A DNA stretch of 64,000 bases from Pantoea sp. CCBC3-3-1 (GCF_007981265.1 NZ_CP034363.1:2852001-2916000); one strand, 5' to 3'; counted from the first letter of the stretch, positions 31,374-42,645 are shown. Notes: generated from the sequence alone by a model not told the origin. Translations and numbers: made by a program.

Positions 31374-32293
31374 GCAACGAAATCATCCACGCCCCGGTTA
31401 ACGAAGCCGAGACCAAAGCGGCCATCTTCAGTCCGTCAGGACTGCAAAAGCTACAGGCCTTTGCTGATGTTATGGCTAAGGGACGCGCCACAGTCCCGGC
31501 TCACCTCGCAGGAAGTCCCGCTGATTGCATGGCCGTGGCATTACAGGCTGCTCAGTGGGGGATGAACCCGTACGCCGTTGCTCAGAAAACCCATCTGATT
31601 AATGGCGTTCTTGGCTATGAGGCGCAACTGGTCAATGCCGTTATTACCTCTATGGCTCCAACAAAAGACAGGCTCCATTACGACTGGTTCGGCCCGTGGG
31701 AAAATGTCATCGGGAAGTTTGTCGAAAAGACCTCTCAGAAAGGGAATAAATATATAGCCCCCAACTGGAACATGACCGACGAGAAAGGCTGCGGCGTACG
31801 TGTCTGGGCGACACTCAAAGGTGAAGATGAACCACGCGTCCTTGAACTTCTTTTATCTCAGGCTCAGGTGCGTAACTCCACACTTTGGGGAAGCGATCCG
31901 AAACAGCAGCTGGCTTATCTGGGCGTAAAACGCTGGGCGCGCCTCTACTGTCCTGACGTCATTCTGGGCGTCTACACACCGGATGAGTTCGAGCAGAAAG
32001 AACGCATTGAACGCGACGTAACACCGGCCCGCACCCGGCAGGATTTAAACAATCTGATCAACCAGAGGGCTGCCCAACCGGCACAACCGGAAAGCGGTCA
32101 GGCACCGGATCGGATGCCAGAAGAACTGCTGAAAGATTTCACCGAAGCGGCCAGCAAAGCGTCAAGCATCGACGAGCTGGATAAGTTCTATAAATACGCT
32201 GCCCGCATGTTGGTTAATGATATCAAAAAGTTAAATTTAGCTACTGATGTTTATCAAGTTCGGCACCATGAATTAACCTCATCTGTTAGTTAA
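31370..32293 (+). CDS. recT: RecT single-strand annealing protein
   Basis: A 307-residue protein with RecT hallmarks: DCMAVALQAAQWGMNPYAVA, KTHLINGVLGYEAQLVNAVI, then LWGSDPKQQLAYLGVKRWAR and YCPDVILGVYTPDE. It anneals complementary strands during phage recombination. ATGA overlap with recE. Confidence 0.93.
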   Translation: MSNEIIHAPVNEAETKAAIFSPSGLQKLQAFADVMAKGRATVPAHLAGSPADCMAVALQAAQWGMNPYAVAQKTHLINGVLGYEAQLVNAVITSMAPTKDRLHYDWFGPWENVIGKFVEKTSQKGNKYIAPNWNMTDEKGCGVRVWATLKGEDEPRVLELLLSQAQVRNSTLWGSDPKQQLAYLGVKRWARLYCPDVILGVYTPDEFEQKERIERDVTPARTRQDLNNLINQRAAQPAQPESGQAPDRMPEELLKDFTEAASKASSIDELDKFYKYAARMLVNDIKKLNLATDVYQVRHHELTSSVS

Positions 32294-32475
32294 GAAAGAA
32301 GTAAAATTAATACAGCAGCCTTCCTTCTACAACTAATCTTTTGAAATTTTGGCATATATTAAAAAGAAAACCTAATTTCTTAAAATCATAAGTTATTTTA
32401 ATTAAATAACCACCAATAACTGCCGATGAAATAACTACGGGTAATTTTCCTGTATCTATTGCTGGGGGTTATTGT
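32294..32475. other. AT-rich gap after recT
   Basis: Roughly 180 bases of markedly AT-rich DNA without a gene. No terminator of note. Confidence 0.4.
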
Positions 32476-32697
32476 ATGTATATAGACATTTATCAAAGTA
32501 ACAAGAACAATAAAAAATTCATTGTTGTTCCATCCGGTTCGATTCTTGAAGTGAAAAACTTTGGTCCGGAAGCAATTGACTTTATTTCTTTCATGCCTTT
32601 TATTACAAAATTCCCTCTTGGCTTTGGGATTATTGGACTGAATGTGGATGAGGCAAGAAGTAATCTTTTACGTAAAGGTTTTCACATTTTCCTTTAA
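32476..32697 (+). CDS. Small AT-rich phage gene (73 aa)
   Basis: Starts MYIDIYQSNKNNKKFIVVPS, mixed alpha/beta, no membrane segment. Its low GC content compared with neighbours suggests a recent acquisition. GGGGG lies ten bases upstream. A short C-terminal beta strand ends GFHIFL. Function unknown. Confidence 0.6.
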   Translation: MYIDIYQSNKNNKKFIVVPSGSILEVKNFGPEAIDFISFMPFITKFPLGFGIIGLNVDEARSNLLRKGFHIFL

Positions 32698-32781
32698 AGT
32701 TATGGTGATAATTTGTACAAGCTTATCAATTCAAACCACCCAAGCGGTGGTTTTTTTACATCCAAATTTCAGGAGTTAACC

Positions 32782-32868
32782 ATGTGTGATATCGCAGATG
32801 AAGCTTTTGCATGTGAAGAATGGGAGCGCGAGCCGTCATGTACAGAACAACAAAGGAGAGTGGCATGA
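32782..32868 (+). CDS. Tiny early phage protein (28 aa)
   Basis: Reads MCDIADEAFACEEWEREPSC ... RRVA with a strong GGAG ribosome site and an ATGA overlap to the next gene. Such Cys/Glu-rich miniproteins are common in lambdoid early regions. Function unknown. Confidence 0.5.
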   Translation: MCDIADEAFACEEWEREPSCTEQQRRVA

Positions 32869-33266
32869 GCATTGAATGGGATGGTAAAGGCCTGCCGCCG
32901 GTTGGGTGTGAGTGTGAGTTAGTTAATTTCTACGGTGAGGATTATCCTGAATTCGTAGGGGAGCCTGGTGAGAAAGTTAAGATAATCGGAAATGGATTTA
33001 CAAACGCTTGCCCTGTCGCGTTCTATGAAGCCGATGGCGGTCGGGGTGAAATGCTGGCGTATGCAGTTGCTACATGTTTTATCCCAATTCGCACCAAAGC
33101 AGAGCGCAGGCGTGAAGAATCAGTTCATGCTATGAATGCTGCATGGCGCGCACGCGCAGGTGAAGAAGATGACGGCAAGCTCAAGTCTATCTACGAAATC
33201 ATCTATGACGCCATCACCGCCGGTAAAATCCCCGGCATAAGGCTGACCGATGACGCCGGAGACTGA
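32865..33266 (+). CDS. Early phage protein of unknown function (133 aa)
   Basis: Starts MSIEWDGKGLPPVGCECELV, a beta-rich N-terminal half with two Cys near residue 16 and a charged helical C-terminus (SIYEIIYDAITAGKIPGIRL). The start at 32865 is supported by GGAG and the overlap. The pattern GLPPVGCECE is seen in several phage proteins of unknown role. Confidence 0.65.
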   Translation: MSIEWDGKGLPPVGCECELVNFYGEDYPEFVGEPGEKVKIIGNGFTNACPVAFYEADGGRGEMLAYAVATCFIPIRTKAERRREESVHAMNAAWRARAGEEDDGKLKSIYEIIYDAITAGKIPGIRLTDDAGD

Positions 33267-33480
33267 AAACGCCCTGCGGTCAGTTGCCCGAAGTTGCAGA
33301 AAGGAAATCATCAGCACCAAGAAAGGCAAACCCAAATCAGAGTATGACCGCATTACCACCCTTTTGTTAGACAAATACACAAAACTAATCACCGCGCTGC
33401 CGCCTGGCAGATACCCGGCCCGCCAATGGCTGGTCTACTTCGTGCGCGTGGTGGATAAGGAGATGAAGAATGTCAGTTGA
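33250..33480 (+). CDS. Small basic early protein (76 aa)
   Basis: Starts MTPETENALRSVARSCRKEI, Lys/Arg-rich and helical. It overlaps the genes on both sides (17 and 11 bases), so it is part of one early operon. Function unknown. Confidence 0.6.
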   Translation: MTPETENALRSVARSCRKEIISTKKGKPKSEYDRITTLLLDKYTKLITALPPGRYPARQWLVYFVRVVDKEMKNVS

Positions 33481-33769
33481 ATTAATCGATAAGCGCCGTG
33501 CTGGCGAACGCATCAGAGACCTCGGCCTACCAAACGGAACGTGGTTCAAAGTCCTAGCTATCACCGGCATGAAAAAATTGATTGATACTCAGAACACCAA
33601 CGATCCACTTCAGGTAACCGCAGCGAAAGCAAAAAAGATGGCTGCACTTATCGAGCCATGGACGCCGCCAGATGGTTGGGTAAACGGCAACGACCGAGAA
33701 TGGCATGCAAAAATGAAAGCCTACCTCATTGAATTCTTGCTGGGCTGCAACGGCTTCCGCACACGCTAA
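33470..33769 (+). CDS. Early phage protein (99 aa)
   Basis: Starts MSVELIDKRRAGERIRDLGL; ends LLGCNGFRTR, with a Trp-rich segment (IEPWTPPDGWVNGNDREWHA). Position between early genes and xis. No family recognised. Confidence 0.6.
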   Translation: MSVELIDKRRAGERIRDLGLPNGTWFKVLAITGMKKLIDTQNTNDPLQVTAAKAKKMAALIEPWTPPDGWVNGNDREWHAKMKAYLIEFLLGCNGFRTR

Positions 33770-33805
33770 TCACCCTCCCCACATCATCGCAACCAAAGAG
33801 GCAGT

Positions 33806-34054
33806 ATGGAAAATATAATCCAGCTCGTACCGGGCAAGTGGGTCGCTGAGTCTGTGCTTATTGCGATCACCGGAATGAAGAAAAACACCATTAAAGCGGC
33901 CCGTGATCAGTCATGGATGGAGGGCCGAGAGTACAAGCATGTGGCAGCAGATGGGCAGCCGCGAGATAACTCGATGTGTTTTTACGACTGGAGGGCTATC
34001 GAAAAGTGGATTGACCGTCAGCCAGCGGCGATCCCCCGTCGAAAATCTGCTTAA
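33806..34054 (+). CDS. xis: Excisionase
   Basis: An 82-residue protein starting MENIIQLVPGKWVAESVLIA, with a winged-helix-like N-terminal half (AITGMKKNTIKAARDQSWME) and CFYDWRAIEKWIDRQ, typical of phi21-like excisionases (DUF1233). It lies immediately before int, and should direct excisive recombination. Confidence 0.85.
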   Translation: MENIIQLVPGKWVAESVLIAITGMKKNTIKAARDQSWMEGREYKHVAADGQPRDNSMCFYDWRAIEKWIDRQPAAIPRRKSA

Positions 34055-34085
34055 ATGCAGAGACATTTAGCAAAGGAGAAAGCCC

Positions 34086-35372
34086 ATGACGAAATACCCA
34101 ACCGGAGTCGCCCCTAACAAGGGGCATCTACGGATATGGTTTATGTATCGCGGTTCCAGAAGGTGGGAAACGCTCGGCGTACTGGACACACCAAAAAATC
34201 GCAAGATGGCCGGGGAGATGCGAAACAATATTGTTTATCAGATAAAAACAGGCGTGTTTGATTACCGCTCAAGCTTTCCTGAATCCCGGATTTTTAAAAA
34301 CGAATCCGTAGCTCAGGATACGGTAGTCACTCTCAGAGCCATTGCTGATACCTGGCTAAAGCTAAAGAAACCGGAACTGGCTCACAGCTCGTACAAAGCC
34401 TACGAGCGTCGGATCAGGGTAACGATTGAAATGATGGGGGAAAATTTAAACATCAGGAGCGTGAAACAGGAGGATTTTCTCAATCTGCGGAACGAACTTT
34501 TGACGGGATACCATGCGAATGGTAGGAATTATAAGGTGAGAAAAAAAGGCAGATCCGTCTCGACGGTCAACGGCAGTATGGGCGATCTGCTTGCCCTGTT
34601 CACATTTGCATATAGCAATGGTTATATCGCTGCAAATCCTATGGCAAATATTAAACCGCTTAAGAAATCTATTAAGCGCCCTGACCCTTTAACGCGTGAA
34701 GAATATCCGCGCTTCATCAAAGCCTGTAATACCCGACAGATTACCAATTTCTGGACACTGGCCATTATGACTGGTATGCGTCATGGTGAGCTGTGTGCGC
34801 TTGCGTGGGAGGACATTGATCTGGTCGCTAAAACGATCACAGTTGCCCGCAACCTAACCAGTGAAGGGCTTTTTACGCCACCAAAAACTGAGGCGAGCAA
34901 TAACCGTGTAATTTGTCTGGTAGATGGCGCTATTCACGCTCTACAAGACCAGATGGAATTTACACGGCTATGTCCGCCTTTTGCTTTCGATTTTCATACA
35001 CGTGAGTACGAAGAGCGGATCCCCGATCAGAAAACATTTGTTTTTAATCCATCCGTAGGCGCTGTGAATGGCAATTACGGCGCACATTACTCAGTCGATT
35101 CGATTGGCCAAACGTGGACAACAACGCTAAAGAGAGCCGGACTTCGCCACAGGAAAGCGTACCAGTCCCGACACACCTATGCATGCTGGTCACTTGCTGC
35201 CGGAGCAAACCCCAACTTTGTAGCAAATCAAATGGGCCATACTGATGCACAGATGGTCTATCAAGTTTATGGCACCTGGATGCAGGAAAACAACACCGAA
35301 CAGATCGCCATGCTAAACCATAAACTCAATGAGTTTGTGCTACAGGTGTGCTCCACCCAGAAGACCGCCTGA
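34086..35372 (+). CDS. int: Phage integrase (tyrosine recombinase)
   Basis: A 428-residue integrase. Arm-binding N-domain (GVAPNKGHLRIWFMYRGSRR), core-binding domain, and catalytic domain with Arg in MTGMRHGELCALAWEDID (near 238), RHT in AYQSRHTYACWSLAAG (near 360), GH in ANQMGHTD and the nucleophile Tyr in VYQVYGTW (near 397). It ends 31 bases before the attachment core in fliE. AAAGGAGAAA precedes the ATG. Confidence 0.95.
   Translation: MTKYPTGVAPNKGHLRIWFMYRGSRRWETLGVLDTPKNRKMAGEMRNNIVYQIKTGVFDYRSSFPESRIFKNESVAQDTVVTLRAIADTWLKLKKPELAHSSYKAYERRIRVTIEMMGENLNIRSVKQEDFLNLRNELLTGYHANGRNYKVRKKGRSVSTVNGSMGDLLALFTFAYSNGYIAANPMANIKPLKKSIKRPDPLTREEYPRFIKACNTRQITNFWTLAIMTGMRHGELCALAWEDIDLVAKTITVARNLTSEGLFTPPKTEASNNRVICLVDGAIHALQDQMEFTRLCPPFAFDFHTREYEERIPDQKTFVFNPSVGAVNGNYGAHYSVDSIGQTWTTTLKRAGLRHRKAYQSRHTYACWSLAAGANPNFVANQMGHTDAQMVYQVYGTWMQENNTEQIAMLNHKLNEFVLQVCSTQKTA
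35334..35352. repeat. Possible integrase arm-type site, right copy
   Basis: TTTGTGCTACAGGTGTGCT, identical to 4900-4918. It lies within the last codons of int. Confidence 0.5.
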
Positions 35373-35403
35373 AAAAGATATTATATATCAGCAATTTAAA
35401 TAT

Positions 35404-35424
35404 CTACACCTGCATATTCATCAT
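35404..35424. repeat. Attachment core, right copy, inside fliE
   Basis: Exact copy of 4763-4783. On the minus strand it encodes MMNMQV and the TAG stop of FliE, so recombination leaves the gene whole. Confidence 0.85.
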
Positions 35425-35715
35425 TTCCTGATAGGCGCTGACCAGCTTGTTACGCACCTGAATGCCCATCTGCATGGAAACAGAGGCTTTCTGCATATCC
35501 ACCATCACATCGTTCAGGTTAACGCCGGGTTTACCCATCTCGAAGTCCTGCGCCTGCGTACGGGCTGCGTTCTGAGTATCACTGATTTTATTCAGCGCTT
35601 CTTTTAACTGTCCTGCGAAATCTGACTGACCTGCTGCTTCATTACTCTGACCACTCGCCTGAAGTGCTGCGGTCTGTAACTGCTGCATTACGCTCTGAAT
35701 GCCTTGAATTGACAT
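35404..35715 (-). CDS. fliE: Flagellar hook-basal body protein FliE
   Basis: A 103-residue protein from the ATG at 35715 ([20 protein letters not shown]) ending QEMMNMQV, the standard FliE C-terminus. FliE joins the MS ring to the rod. It is transcribed away from fliF as in other enterics. The gene's last codons serve as a prophage attachment site but the reading frame is complete. Confidence 0.96.
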   Translation of the reverse strand: MSIQGIQSVMQQLQTAALQASGQSNEAAGQSDFAGQLKEALNKISDTQNAARTQAQDFEMGKPGVNLNDVMVDMQKASVSMQMGIQVRNKLVSAYQEMMNMQV

Positions 35716-35956
35716 GGTTTGCCTCGATAGGTTTATGACAACGATTTTTGTTGATGGAAAACTTAACACAATGTCAATAAGACAAAGCCGCTAAATGAAC
35801 GCAAAAATCATGGCTTATCCACCCATCGAAATTTGCGTTTCGACAAATAATGGCAGCCATCAGAGTTGAACAAATTTTTAGTCAGTACATCAGGGAGTCA
35901 GATTTGTTACGACACTACACGAAACAGTCCGGTCAACTGTCAGGCGGGAAAGAGTC

Positions 35957-37675
35957 ATGAATGCAACTGTCACGCAGGATCAACCAGAGAAGAAAGGTTT
36001 GAACGACCTTTTTACTCGCTTAAAGGCAAATCCTCGCATCCCGATTATCATCGCTGCGGCGGCTGCCGTTGCCATTATTATCGCCATGGTGCTGTGGGCT
36101 AAACAGCCTCAGTACCAGGTGCTTTATAACAATCTCAGCGATGAGGATGGCGGTGCCATCATTACTCAGCTTACCCAGATGAATGTGCCTTATCAGTTCG
36201 ATGATAAAGGCGGCGCGCTGATGGTTCCCGCTGAGAAAGTGCACGAGCTGCGTCTGCGCCTGGCGCAACAGGGTCTGCCAAAAGGCGGCGCTGTTGGCTT
36301 CGAGCTGCTGGACCAGGAAAAATTCGGCATCAGCCAGTTCAGCGAGCAGGTTAACTACCAGCGTGCGCTGGAAGGCGAACTGGCACGCACCATCGAATCG
36401 CTGGGCCCGGTGAAAAACGTTCGCGTTCACCTCGCTATGCCTAAGCCGTCACTGTTTGTGCGCGAGCAGAAATCGCCAACGGCGTCTGTAACCTTAACGT
36501 TGCAGCCTGGCCGTGCACTGGATCAGGGACAGGTTGGCGCTATCGTTCATATGGTTTCCAGCAGCGTTGCTGGTCTGCCGCCGGGCAATGTGACCGTTGT
36601 CGATCAGGCCGGTCATCTGCTGACCCAGTCTGATAATGCAGGCCGTGACCTTAACGATGCTCAACTGAAATACGCGACCGATGTGGAAAGCCGTTTCCAG
36701 CAGCGCATTGAAGCGATCCTGAACCCGATTGTAGGCAACGGCAACGTACATGCTCAGGTTACCGCGCAGATTGACTTTAACTCTCGCGAGCAGACTGATG
36801 AGACGTATCAGCCAAACAGCGACCCGTCAAAACAGGCTATTCGTTCACGTCAGTCGAGCAACAGCGAGCAGCTAGGCGGTGCAAATCAGGGTGGTGTTCC
36901 AGGCGCCTTGTCTAATCAACCAGCGCCAGCTAACACCGCGCCGGTGACAACGCCGAATACCAATAACCAGAATGGTGCCAATGCAGCCAACGGCGCGAAT
37001 AACGCAGCGGCTAATCAAAACACCAGCACGGCGAAAACCGGTCCATCGAACACCCGTAACGATGACACCACCAATTACGAAGTAGACCGCACCATCCTGC
37101 ATACGAAGATGAATGTGGGTGAAGTACAGCGTCTGTCAGTGGCCGTAGTTGTGAACTACAAAACGGACGCCGCAGGTAAGCCTGTTGCGCTGACCGATGC
37201 ACAGCTGAAGCAGATTGAGAACCTGACCCGTGAAGCCATGGGCTACTCGGACAAACGCGGCGACAGCCTGAACGTGGTTAACTCACCGTTCAACGAAACC
37301 GCAGACACCGGTGGCGACCTGCCGTTCTGGCAGCAAGAGTCCTTCATCGAGAAGATGATGGATGCCGGACGCTGGGTACTGGTACTGATTGTGGCCTTCA
37401 TCCTCTACCGCAAGCTGGTTCGCCCACAGCTGAAGCGTAAAGCGGATCAGGAGAAAGCCGTGGCCGAAGCCGTCGCGCTTGCCAAACAGGCACGCGGTGA
37501 GGACGAGGACGAAGCAGTATCGGTCAAGCTGTCTAAAGACGAACTTGATCAAGAACGTAAGTCACAGCACCGCATGAGTGCTGAGGTAATGAGCCAGCGT
37601 ATTCGTGACATGTCTGAAAATGACCCACGCGTGGTGGCTCTGGTTATTCGCCAGTGGATGAAGGACGAGCTATGA
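35957..37675 (+). CDS. fliF: Flagellar MS-ring protein FliF
   Basis: A 572-residue protein with two transmembrane segments (residues 28-48, [20 protein letters not shown]; and 473-490, [11 protein letters not shown]) around periplasmic ring-building domains and a low-complexity Asn/Ala/Pro loop (residues 305-365). The cytoplasmic tail ends [10 protein letters not shown], the FliG-binding segment. Overlaps fliG by ATGA. Confidence 0.97.
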   Translation: MNATVTQDQPEKKGLNDLFTRLKANPRIPIIIAAAAAVAIIIAMVLWAKQPQYQVLYNNLSDEDGGAIITQLTQMNVPYQFDDKGGALMVPAEKVHELRLRLAQQGLPKGGAVGFELLDQEKFGISQFSEQVNYQRALEGELARTIESLGPVKNVRVHLAMPKPSLFVREQKSPTASVTLTLQPGRALDQGQVGAIVHMVSSSVAGLPPGNVTVVDQAGHLLTQSDNAGRDLNDAQLKYATDVESRFQQRIEAILNPIVGNGNVHAQVTAQIDFNSREQTDETYQPNSDPSKQAIRSRQSSNSEQLGGANQGGVPGALSNQPAPANTAPVTTPNTNNQNGANAANGANNAAANQNTSTAKTGPSNTRNDDTTNYEVDRTILHTKMNVGEVQRLSVAVVVNYKTDAAGKPVALTDAQLKQIENLTREAMGYSDKRGDSLNVVNSPFNETADTGGDLPFWQQESFIEKMMDAGRWVLVLIVAFILYRKLVRPQLKRKADQEKAVAEAVALAKQARGEDEDEAVSVKLSKDELDQERKSQHRMSAEVMSQRIRDMSENDPRVVALVIRQWMKDEL

Positions 37676-38664
37676 GTCTCACCGGTACCGAAAAAAGCGC
37701 CATCCTGATGATGACAATTGGCGAAGACCGCGCCGCCGAGGTGTTCAAACACCTCGGAACCCGCGAGGTTCAGCACCTGAGTGCAGCCATCTCCAGCATG
37801 CGTCAGGTTTCACACAAGCAGCTGACCGACGTGCTGCGTGAATTTGAAGTGGATGCCGAGCAGTATGCGGCACTGAACGTTAACTCTAACGATTACCTGC
37901 GCACGGTACTGACCAAGGCGCTGGGCGAAGAGCGAGCGTCCAGCCTGCTGGAAGATATTCTCGAAACACGCGAAACCACCTCCGGGATGGAAACGCTCAA
38001 CTTTATGGAACCGCAGGCGGCTGCCGATCTTATTCGCGACGAGCATCCACAGATTATCGCGACGATCCTGGTACACCTCAAACGCTCCCAGGCCGCCGAC
38101 ATTCTGGCGCAGTTCGACGAGCGTCTGCGTCACGATGTGATGCTGCGTATCGCGACATTCGGCGGCGTACAGCCAGCCGCACTGGCAGAACTGACCGAAG
38201 TACTGAACGGTCTGCTGGATGGCCAGAACCTGAAGCGTGCGAAGATGGGCGGCGTGAGAACCGCAGCGGAAATCATCAACCTGATGAAGACGCAGCAGGA
38301 AGAAGCCGTTATCGAAGCCGTTCGCGAATTCGATGGCGAACTGGCCCAGAAAATCATCGACGAGATGTTCCTGTTCGAAAATCTGGTGGAAGTCGACGAC
38401 CGCAGCATCCAGCGCCTGTTGCAGGAAGTGGAGTCCGAATCGCTGCTGGTGGCTCTGAAAGGTTCCGAACAGCCGCTGCGCGAGAAATTCCTGCGCAACA
38501 TGTCTTCGCGTGCGGCAGATATCCTGCGCGACGACCTGGCAAACCGTGGCCCAATGCGTATGTCGGCGGTCGAGAGCGAGCAGAAAGCAATCCTGCTTAT
38601 CGTTCGTCGTCTGGCAGAGAGCGGCGAGATGGTGATTGGCGGCGGCGAGGAACAGTATGTCTGA
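37672..38664 (+). CDS. fliG: Flagellar motor switch protein FliG
   Basis: A 330-residue protein with the EHPQ motif ([16 protein letters not shown] near residue 125) and C-terminal motor domain ([32 protein letters not shown]). The start at 37672 is set by ATGA overlap with fliF. FliG couples MotA to the rotor. Confidence 0.97.
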   Translation: MSLTGTEKSAILMMTIGEDRAAEVFKHLGTREVQHLSAAISSMRQVSHKQLTDVLREFEVDAEQYAALNVNSNDYLRTVLTKALGEERASSLLEDILETRETTSGMETLNFMEPQAAADLIRDEHPQIIATILVHLKRSQAADILAQFDERLRHDVMLRIATFGGVQPAALAELTEVLNGLLDGQNLKRAKMGGVRTAAEIINLMKTQQEEAVIEAVREFDGELAQKIIDEMFLFENLVEVDDRSIQRLLQEVESESLLVALKGSEQPLREKFLRNMSSRAADILRDDLANRGPMRMSAVESEQKAILLIVRRLAESGEMVIGGGEEQYV

Positions 38665-39355
38665 TAAATCATCGCTGCCCTGGCAGCGCTGGATGCCCAA
38701 CGATCTTGGGCAGCCAGACAAGCCTCTGATGGAAACATTTGACGAACCGCCTTCACTGCCTGTGACCGACGATCCGTTCAGTCTGCAACAGTTCGAGCTG
38801 GAGCAGATGCAGAGCCAGGCGCGCAGTGAGGCTCAGGGCCAGGGCTATACTGAGGGTTATCAGAAAGGGTTTAACGAAGGTCAGAAAGCGGGCTACGACG
38901 CCGGCTTTCAGCAGGGCATGGCGGAAGCGCAGCAGCAGCAGGCGCCTTTACAGGCGCGTATGCAGCAGCTGGTTTCAGAGTTTAACCACACGCTGGAGGC
39001 GCTGGACAGCGTGATCGCCGCGCGTCTGATGCAGCTGGCGCTGGAAGCGGCACGCCAGGTGATTGGCCAGGCGCCGCACGTAGACGGCACCGCCCTGCTT
39101 CGTCAGATTCAGGGCATGATCCAGCAGGAGCCGATGTTCAGCGGCAAACCCACGCTGCGCGTCCACTCTGATGATTTACAGCGCGTTGAACAAACATTAG
39201 GCGCGACGCTCAGCCTGCACGGCTGGCGCCTGATGGCCGATACCTCCATCCATCCCGGCGGCTGCAAAGTCAGCGCCGAAGATGGCGATTTAGACGCCAG
39301 CATCGCCACTCGCTGGCATGAACTGTGCCGCCTGGCTGCACCTGGAGAACTGTAA
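38657..39355 (+). CDS. fliH: Flagellar assembly protein FliH
   Basis: A 232-residue protein. The N-terminus ([17 protein letters not shown]) is the export-gate-binding part; residues 60-100 contain glycine-repeat helices ([20 protein letters not shown], AxxxG pattern) typical of FliH; the C-terminus binds FliI. Start within the fliG end. Confidence 0.95.
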   Translation: MSDKSSLPWQRWMPNDLGQPDKPLMETFDEPPSLPVTDDPFSLQQFELEQMQSQARSEAQGQGYTEGYQKGFNEGQKAGYDAGFQQGMAEAQQQQAPLQARMQQLVSEFNHTLEALDSVIAARLMQLALEAARQVIGQAPHVDGTALLRQIQGMIQQEPMFSGKPTLRVHSDDLQRVEQTLGATLSLHGWRLMADTSIHPGGCKVSAEDGDLDASIATRWHELCRLAAPGEL

Positions 39356-40716
39356 TGACCACTCGCCTGTCGCGCTGGCTTGGCGCACTCGATTCATTTG
39401 AACAACGTCTGGATAAATTGCCGGACGTTCGTCGATATGGTCGCCTGACCCGCGCCACCGGTCTGGTGCTGGAAGCGACGGGCCTGCAACTGCCGCTGGG
39501 CGCAACCTGCGTGATTGAGCGTATGGACGGCAACGGGATTGCAGAAGTCGAAAGCGAAGTGGTGGGCTTTAACGGCCAGAAACTGTTTTTGATGCCGCTG
39601 GAAGAAGTCGAAGGCATCTTACCTGGCGCACGCGTGTATGCCCGCGTGGCAGGAGACAGCCAGCACAGCGGTAAACAGCTGATGCTTGGCCCGGAATTGT
39701 TAGGTCGCGTGCTCGATGGCAGCGGCCGTCCGCTTGATGGTTTGCCATCGCCGGAAACCGGCTATCGCGCGCCGCTTATCACCCCACCGTTTAACCCCTT
39801 ACAGCGCACGCCGATTACCGAAGTGCTGGATACCGGCGTCCGGGCCATTAACGCCCTGCTGACGGTAGGTCGCGGCCAGCGTATGGGCCTGTTCGCCGGT
39901 TCCGGCGTAGGTAAAAGCGTGCTGCTGGGCATGATGGCTCGCTACACCAAGGCGGATGTGATTGTGGTTGGCCTGATCGGCGAACGTGGTCGTGAAGTAA
40001 AAGACTTTATTGAAAATATTTTGGGCACCGAAGGCCGCGCGCGTTCGGTGGTCATCGCTGCACCTGCGGATGTGTCACCGCTGCTGCGTATGCAGGGTGC
40101 GGCTTACGCCACGCGTATTGCTGAAGATTTTCGCGACCGTGGCAAGCACGTGCTGCTGATTATGGATTCTCTGACCCGCTATGCCATGGCACAGCGTGAA
40201 ATCGCGCTGGCCATTGGCGAACCTCCGGCGACCAAAGGCTATCCACCTTCCGTATTCGCTAAATTGCCCGCGCTGGTGGAACGTGCCGGCAACGGCGTGG
40301 ACGGCGGCGGTTCGATTACCGCTTTTTATACCGTTCTGACCGAAGGTGACGATCAGCAGGATCCGATCGCCGACTCCGCCCGAGCGATTCTGGATGGCCA
40401 CATCGTGTTGTCACGTCGGCTGGCCGAGTCGGGCCACTATCCGGCCATTGATATTGAAGCCTCAATCAGTCGTGTGATGTCGCACCTGATTGATGACACG
40501 CATTACGCGCGCGTCCGCCAGTTTAAGCAGTTGCTGTCGAGCTATCAGCGTAACCGCGATCTGGTCAGCGTGGGTGCTTACGCCGCCGGCAGCGACCCGA
40601 CGCTGGATAAAGCGATCAAAATTTACCCCGAACTGGAAGCGTTTCTGGCGCAGGGCATGTTTGAACGCAGTACCTTTGATGATGCCTGCCTGCATTTGCA
40701 GGCGATATTTGGTTAA
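39355..40716 (+). CDS. fliI: Flagellum-specific ATPase FliI
   Basis: A 453-residue ATPase. Walker A ([15 protein letters not shown], near residue 180), Walker B ([13 protein letters not shown]), and rotary F1-beta-like core. Powers the flagellar type III export apparatus. Begins at TAATG with the fliH stop. Confidence 0.97.
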   Translation: MTTRLSRWLGALDSFEQRLDKLPDVRRYGRLTRATGLVLEATGLQLPLGATCVIERMDGNGIAEVESEVVGFNGQKLFLMPLEEVEGILPGARVYARVAGDSQHSGKQLMLGPELLGRVLDGSGRPLDGLPSPETGYRAPLITPPFNPLQRTPITEVLDTGVRAINALLTVGRGQRMGLFAGSGVGKSVLLGMMARYTKADVIVVGLIGERGREVKDFIENILGTEGRARSVVIAAPADVSPLLRMQGAAYATRIAEDFRDRGKHVLLIMDSLTRYAMAQREIALAIGEPPATKGYPPSVFAKLPALVERAGNGVDGGGSITAFYTVLTEGDDQQDPIADSARAILDGHIVLSRRLAESGHYPAIDIEASISRVMSHLIDDTHYARVRQFKQLLSSYQRNRDLVSVGAYAAGSDPTLDKAIKIYPELEAFLAQGMFERSTFDDACLHLQAIFG

Positions 40717-40734
40717 CACCGGGGCAGATGAAGT

Positions 40735-41181
40735 ATGGCTAAACAAGTATCACCCATCGAAACCCTGTGTGGTCTGGCGCAAAAAGATTTGGAAAAAGCC
40801 GCCATCTCGCTGGGTGACGTGCGTCGGGGTCAGAAGCAGGCAGATGAGCAGCTGAACATGCTGCTTAATTATCAGGATGAATACCGCAAGACGCTGAACA
40901 ACACCATGTCGGAAGGCATCAACAGCACCCGCTGGTACAACTATCACCAGTTTATTGAAACGCTGGAAAAGGCCATTGAGCAGCATCGCCAACAGCTGGC
41001 GCACTGGAATGGTCGGGTAGAAAACGCATTACGCCTGTGGCGGGATAAACAACAGCGGCTTCATGCCTATGAAACGCTGCAATCCCGGGCGCTGGCCAAC
41101 GCATTATTACAGGAAAACCGTCTCGATCAGAAACGGATGGATGAATTTGCCCAACGGGCATCATTGAGGAAAGGTGAATGA
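40735..41181 (+). CDS. fliJ: Flagellar export chaperone FliJ
   Basis: A 148-residue, almost entirely helical protein ([21 protein letters not shown] N-terminus, [18 protein letters not shown]). FliJ forms a coiled coil inserted in the FliI ring. ATGA overlap with fliK. Confidence 0.93.
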   Translation: MAKQVSPIETLCGLAQKDLEKAAISLGDVRRGQKQADEQLNMLLNYQDEYRKTLNNTMSEGINSTRWYNYHQFIETLEKAIEQHRQQLAHWNGRVENALRLWRDKQQRLHAYETLQSRALANALLQENRLDQKRMDEFAQRASLRKGE

Positions 41182-42503
41182 TCACTTTACCACTGGTTAC
41201 CAGCGCGACTAAGGTCGCCAGCGCTTCGACTTCCGGCTCAACGCAGGCTTCTGCCGACGTTGGCACCGACACAACGACCACAGCTTCCGGCGTTGCTGGC
41301 GAAACCGCTCAGACCGGCGGAGAAGGTTTTCTGACTCTGCTTGGCAATAAATTACTGACGCTCGCGCAAAAAGGCGACGCGGCAGCGAAAACAGGCGTCG
41401 CAACCACGACAGCAACGCTGACCGAAACCAGCGAAACGGATCCCTCGCCGAAAGCGAAGCTGAATGCATTGCTCGCGGCACTGGATAAGCCTGAGACATT
41501 AAACGCCCTGCTGAAGCCCGCATCAGTAAAAGAAGGCGACAGCATCAAGAGCGAAAAAGCCACTGATGAGAGCGAGACAACAGCGGCAGCGACGACCACG
41601 CTGAGCAGCAGCGATATGCAATCGCTCCAGGCGTTGTTTGCTATGTTGCCGCCAACGACGCAGCAACCTTCCCTTACCGCAAAAGCCGGTGAAACCCTGG
41701 AAGGCGACGGTAGCATTAAAGGCAGTAAACAGGCGACGCTTGCCTCTCTGCTCTCCTCCGATGCCAAAACCACGGGCAGCGAAGATGAAGCAAAAAATAG
41801 CGACAACAATGACAAACTCGTCGGGGCTGCTACTCTGAGTACCACGACCTCTACGCAGAAAGCCTCTTCGGATACGGCTGCGTTGAATACGGCGTTCCAG
41901 CAAGTGCTGGGTCAGGTCAATAAAGACAACGATAAAGAAAATTCAAGTTCTTCTTCAACACCGACGATAACCAGTAATGTCATCAGCGCTGCATCTGCCG
42001 CCATGACGCCAACCACAACTTCGGTTGTGACCGCGCCGGCCGCGCCACAGCTTAGTTCTCAGCTTGGCAGTCCGGAATGGCAGCAGGCACTGAACCAGCA
42101 GATTGTGATGTTTAGCCGTAACGGACAGCAAACCGCCGAGCTGCATTTGCATCCGCAGGATCTGGGCAGTATCCAGATCAGCCTGAAGCTGGACAGCGAT
42201 CAGGCGCAGCTGAGCATGGTGTCGAATCACAGTCAGGTTCGTGCTGCGCTGGAAGCGGCTATGCCACAGCTGCGTACTGCACTGGCGGAAAACGGTATCA
42301 ACCTTGGTCAGGCTAATGTCAGCAGCGACGCGTTCCAGCAGGGGCAGAGTTTTGCCGGTCAGCAGGAACAGCAGAAAAATAACAGTCGCGGCAACACCTT
42401 TAGTCTGGCAGCTGAAAATGACAGCGATGTGACCGCAATTGCCGTTCCAGCCGCGCTGCAAGCGCGTGCCGCCGGTTCCAGCGCGGTTGATATTTTCGCC
42501 TGA
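41178..42503 (+). CDS. fliK: Hook-length control protein FliK
   Basis: A 441-residue protein. A long Ser/Thr/Ala-rich N-terminal ruler region (residues 1-300) and a C-terminal export-switch domain ([51 protein letters not shown]). Stops hook growth and changes export specificity. Confidence 0.93.
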   Translation: MITLPLVTSATKVASASTSGSTQASADVGTDTTTTASGVAGETAQTGGEGFLTLLGNKLLTLAQKGDAAAKTGVATTTATLTETSETDPSPKAKLNALLAALDKPETLNALLKPASVKEGDSIKSEKATDESETTAAATTTLSSSDMQSLQALFAMLPPTTQQPSLTAKAGETLEGDGSIKGSKQATLASLLSSDAKTTGSEDEAKNSDNNDKLVGAATLSTTTSTQKASSDTAALNTAFQQVLGQVNKDNDKENSSSSSTPTITSNVISAASAAMTPTTTSVVTAPAAPQLSSQLGSPEWQQALNQQIVMFSRNGQQTAELHLHPQDLGSIQISLKLDSDQAQLSMVSNHSQVRAALEAAMPQLRTALAENGINLGQANVSSDAFQQGQSFAGQQEQQKNNSRGNTFSLAAENDSDVTAIAVPAALQARAAGSSAVDIFA

Positions 42504-42645
42504 CGACAACAAACGCATAAGCTAGCGGCAAAACCCGCGTCTTTTCTGCCTATTGTTTGGCGGGCGATGCGGGATAATCTGCCCATAACGTCGTCAGAGA
42601 GCGGTAGACCGCCTCTCGGAAATACTCACAGGAATTATCGCTCGT

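Larger units (their letters stand above)
4763..35424. mobile_element. Defective lambdoid prophage inserted at the 3' end of fliE
   Basis: About 30.6 kb between two exact 21-bp repeats. It has the full lambdoid regulatory and replication sets (int, xis, recE, recT, N, cI, cro, cII, O, P, nin, Q, lysis) and the packaging genes through the protease. The capsid gene is truncated and joined to a tail-fibre end, so head-tail joining and tail genes are missing. Several accessory genes lie in the immunity and late regions. It should be unable to form virions on its own. Confidence 0.9.

Noticed and set aside
37810..38721. Long antisense frame over fliG
   Set aside because: FliG is unambiguous; the opposite frame has no domain content.
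42504..42645. Sigma-28 promoter before fliL
   Set aside because: GGGATAAT-like elements exist but no good TAAA box at the right distance, so it is not annotated.
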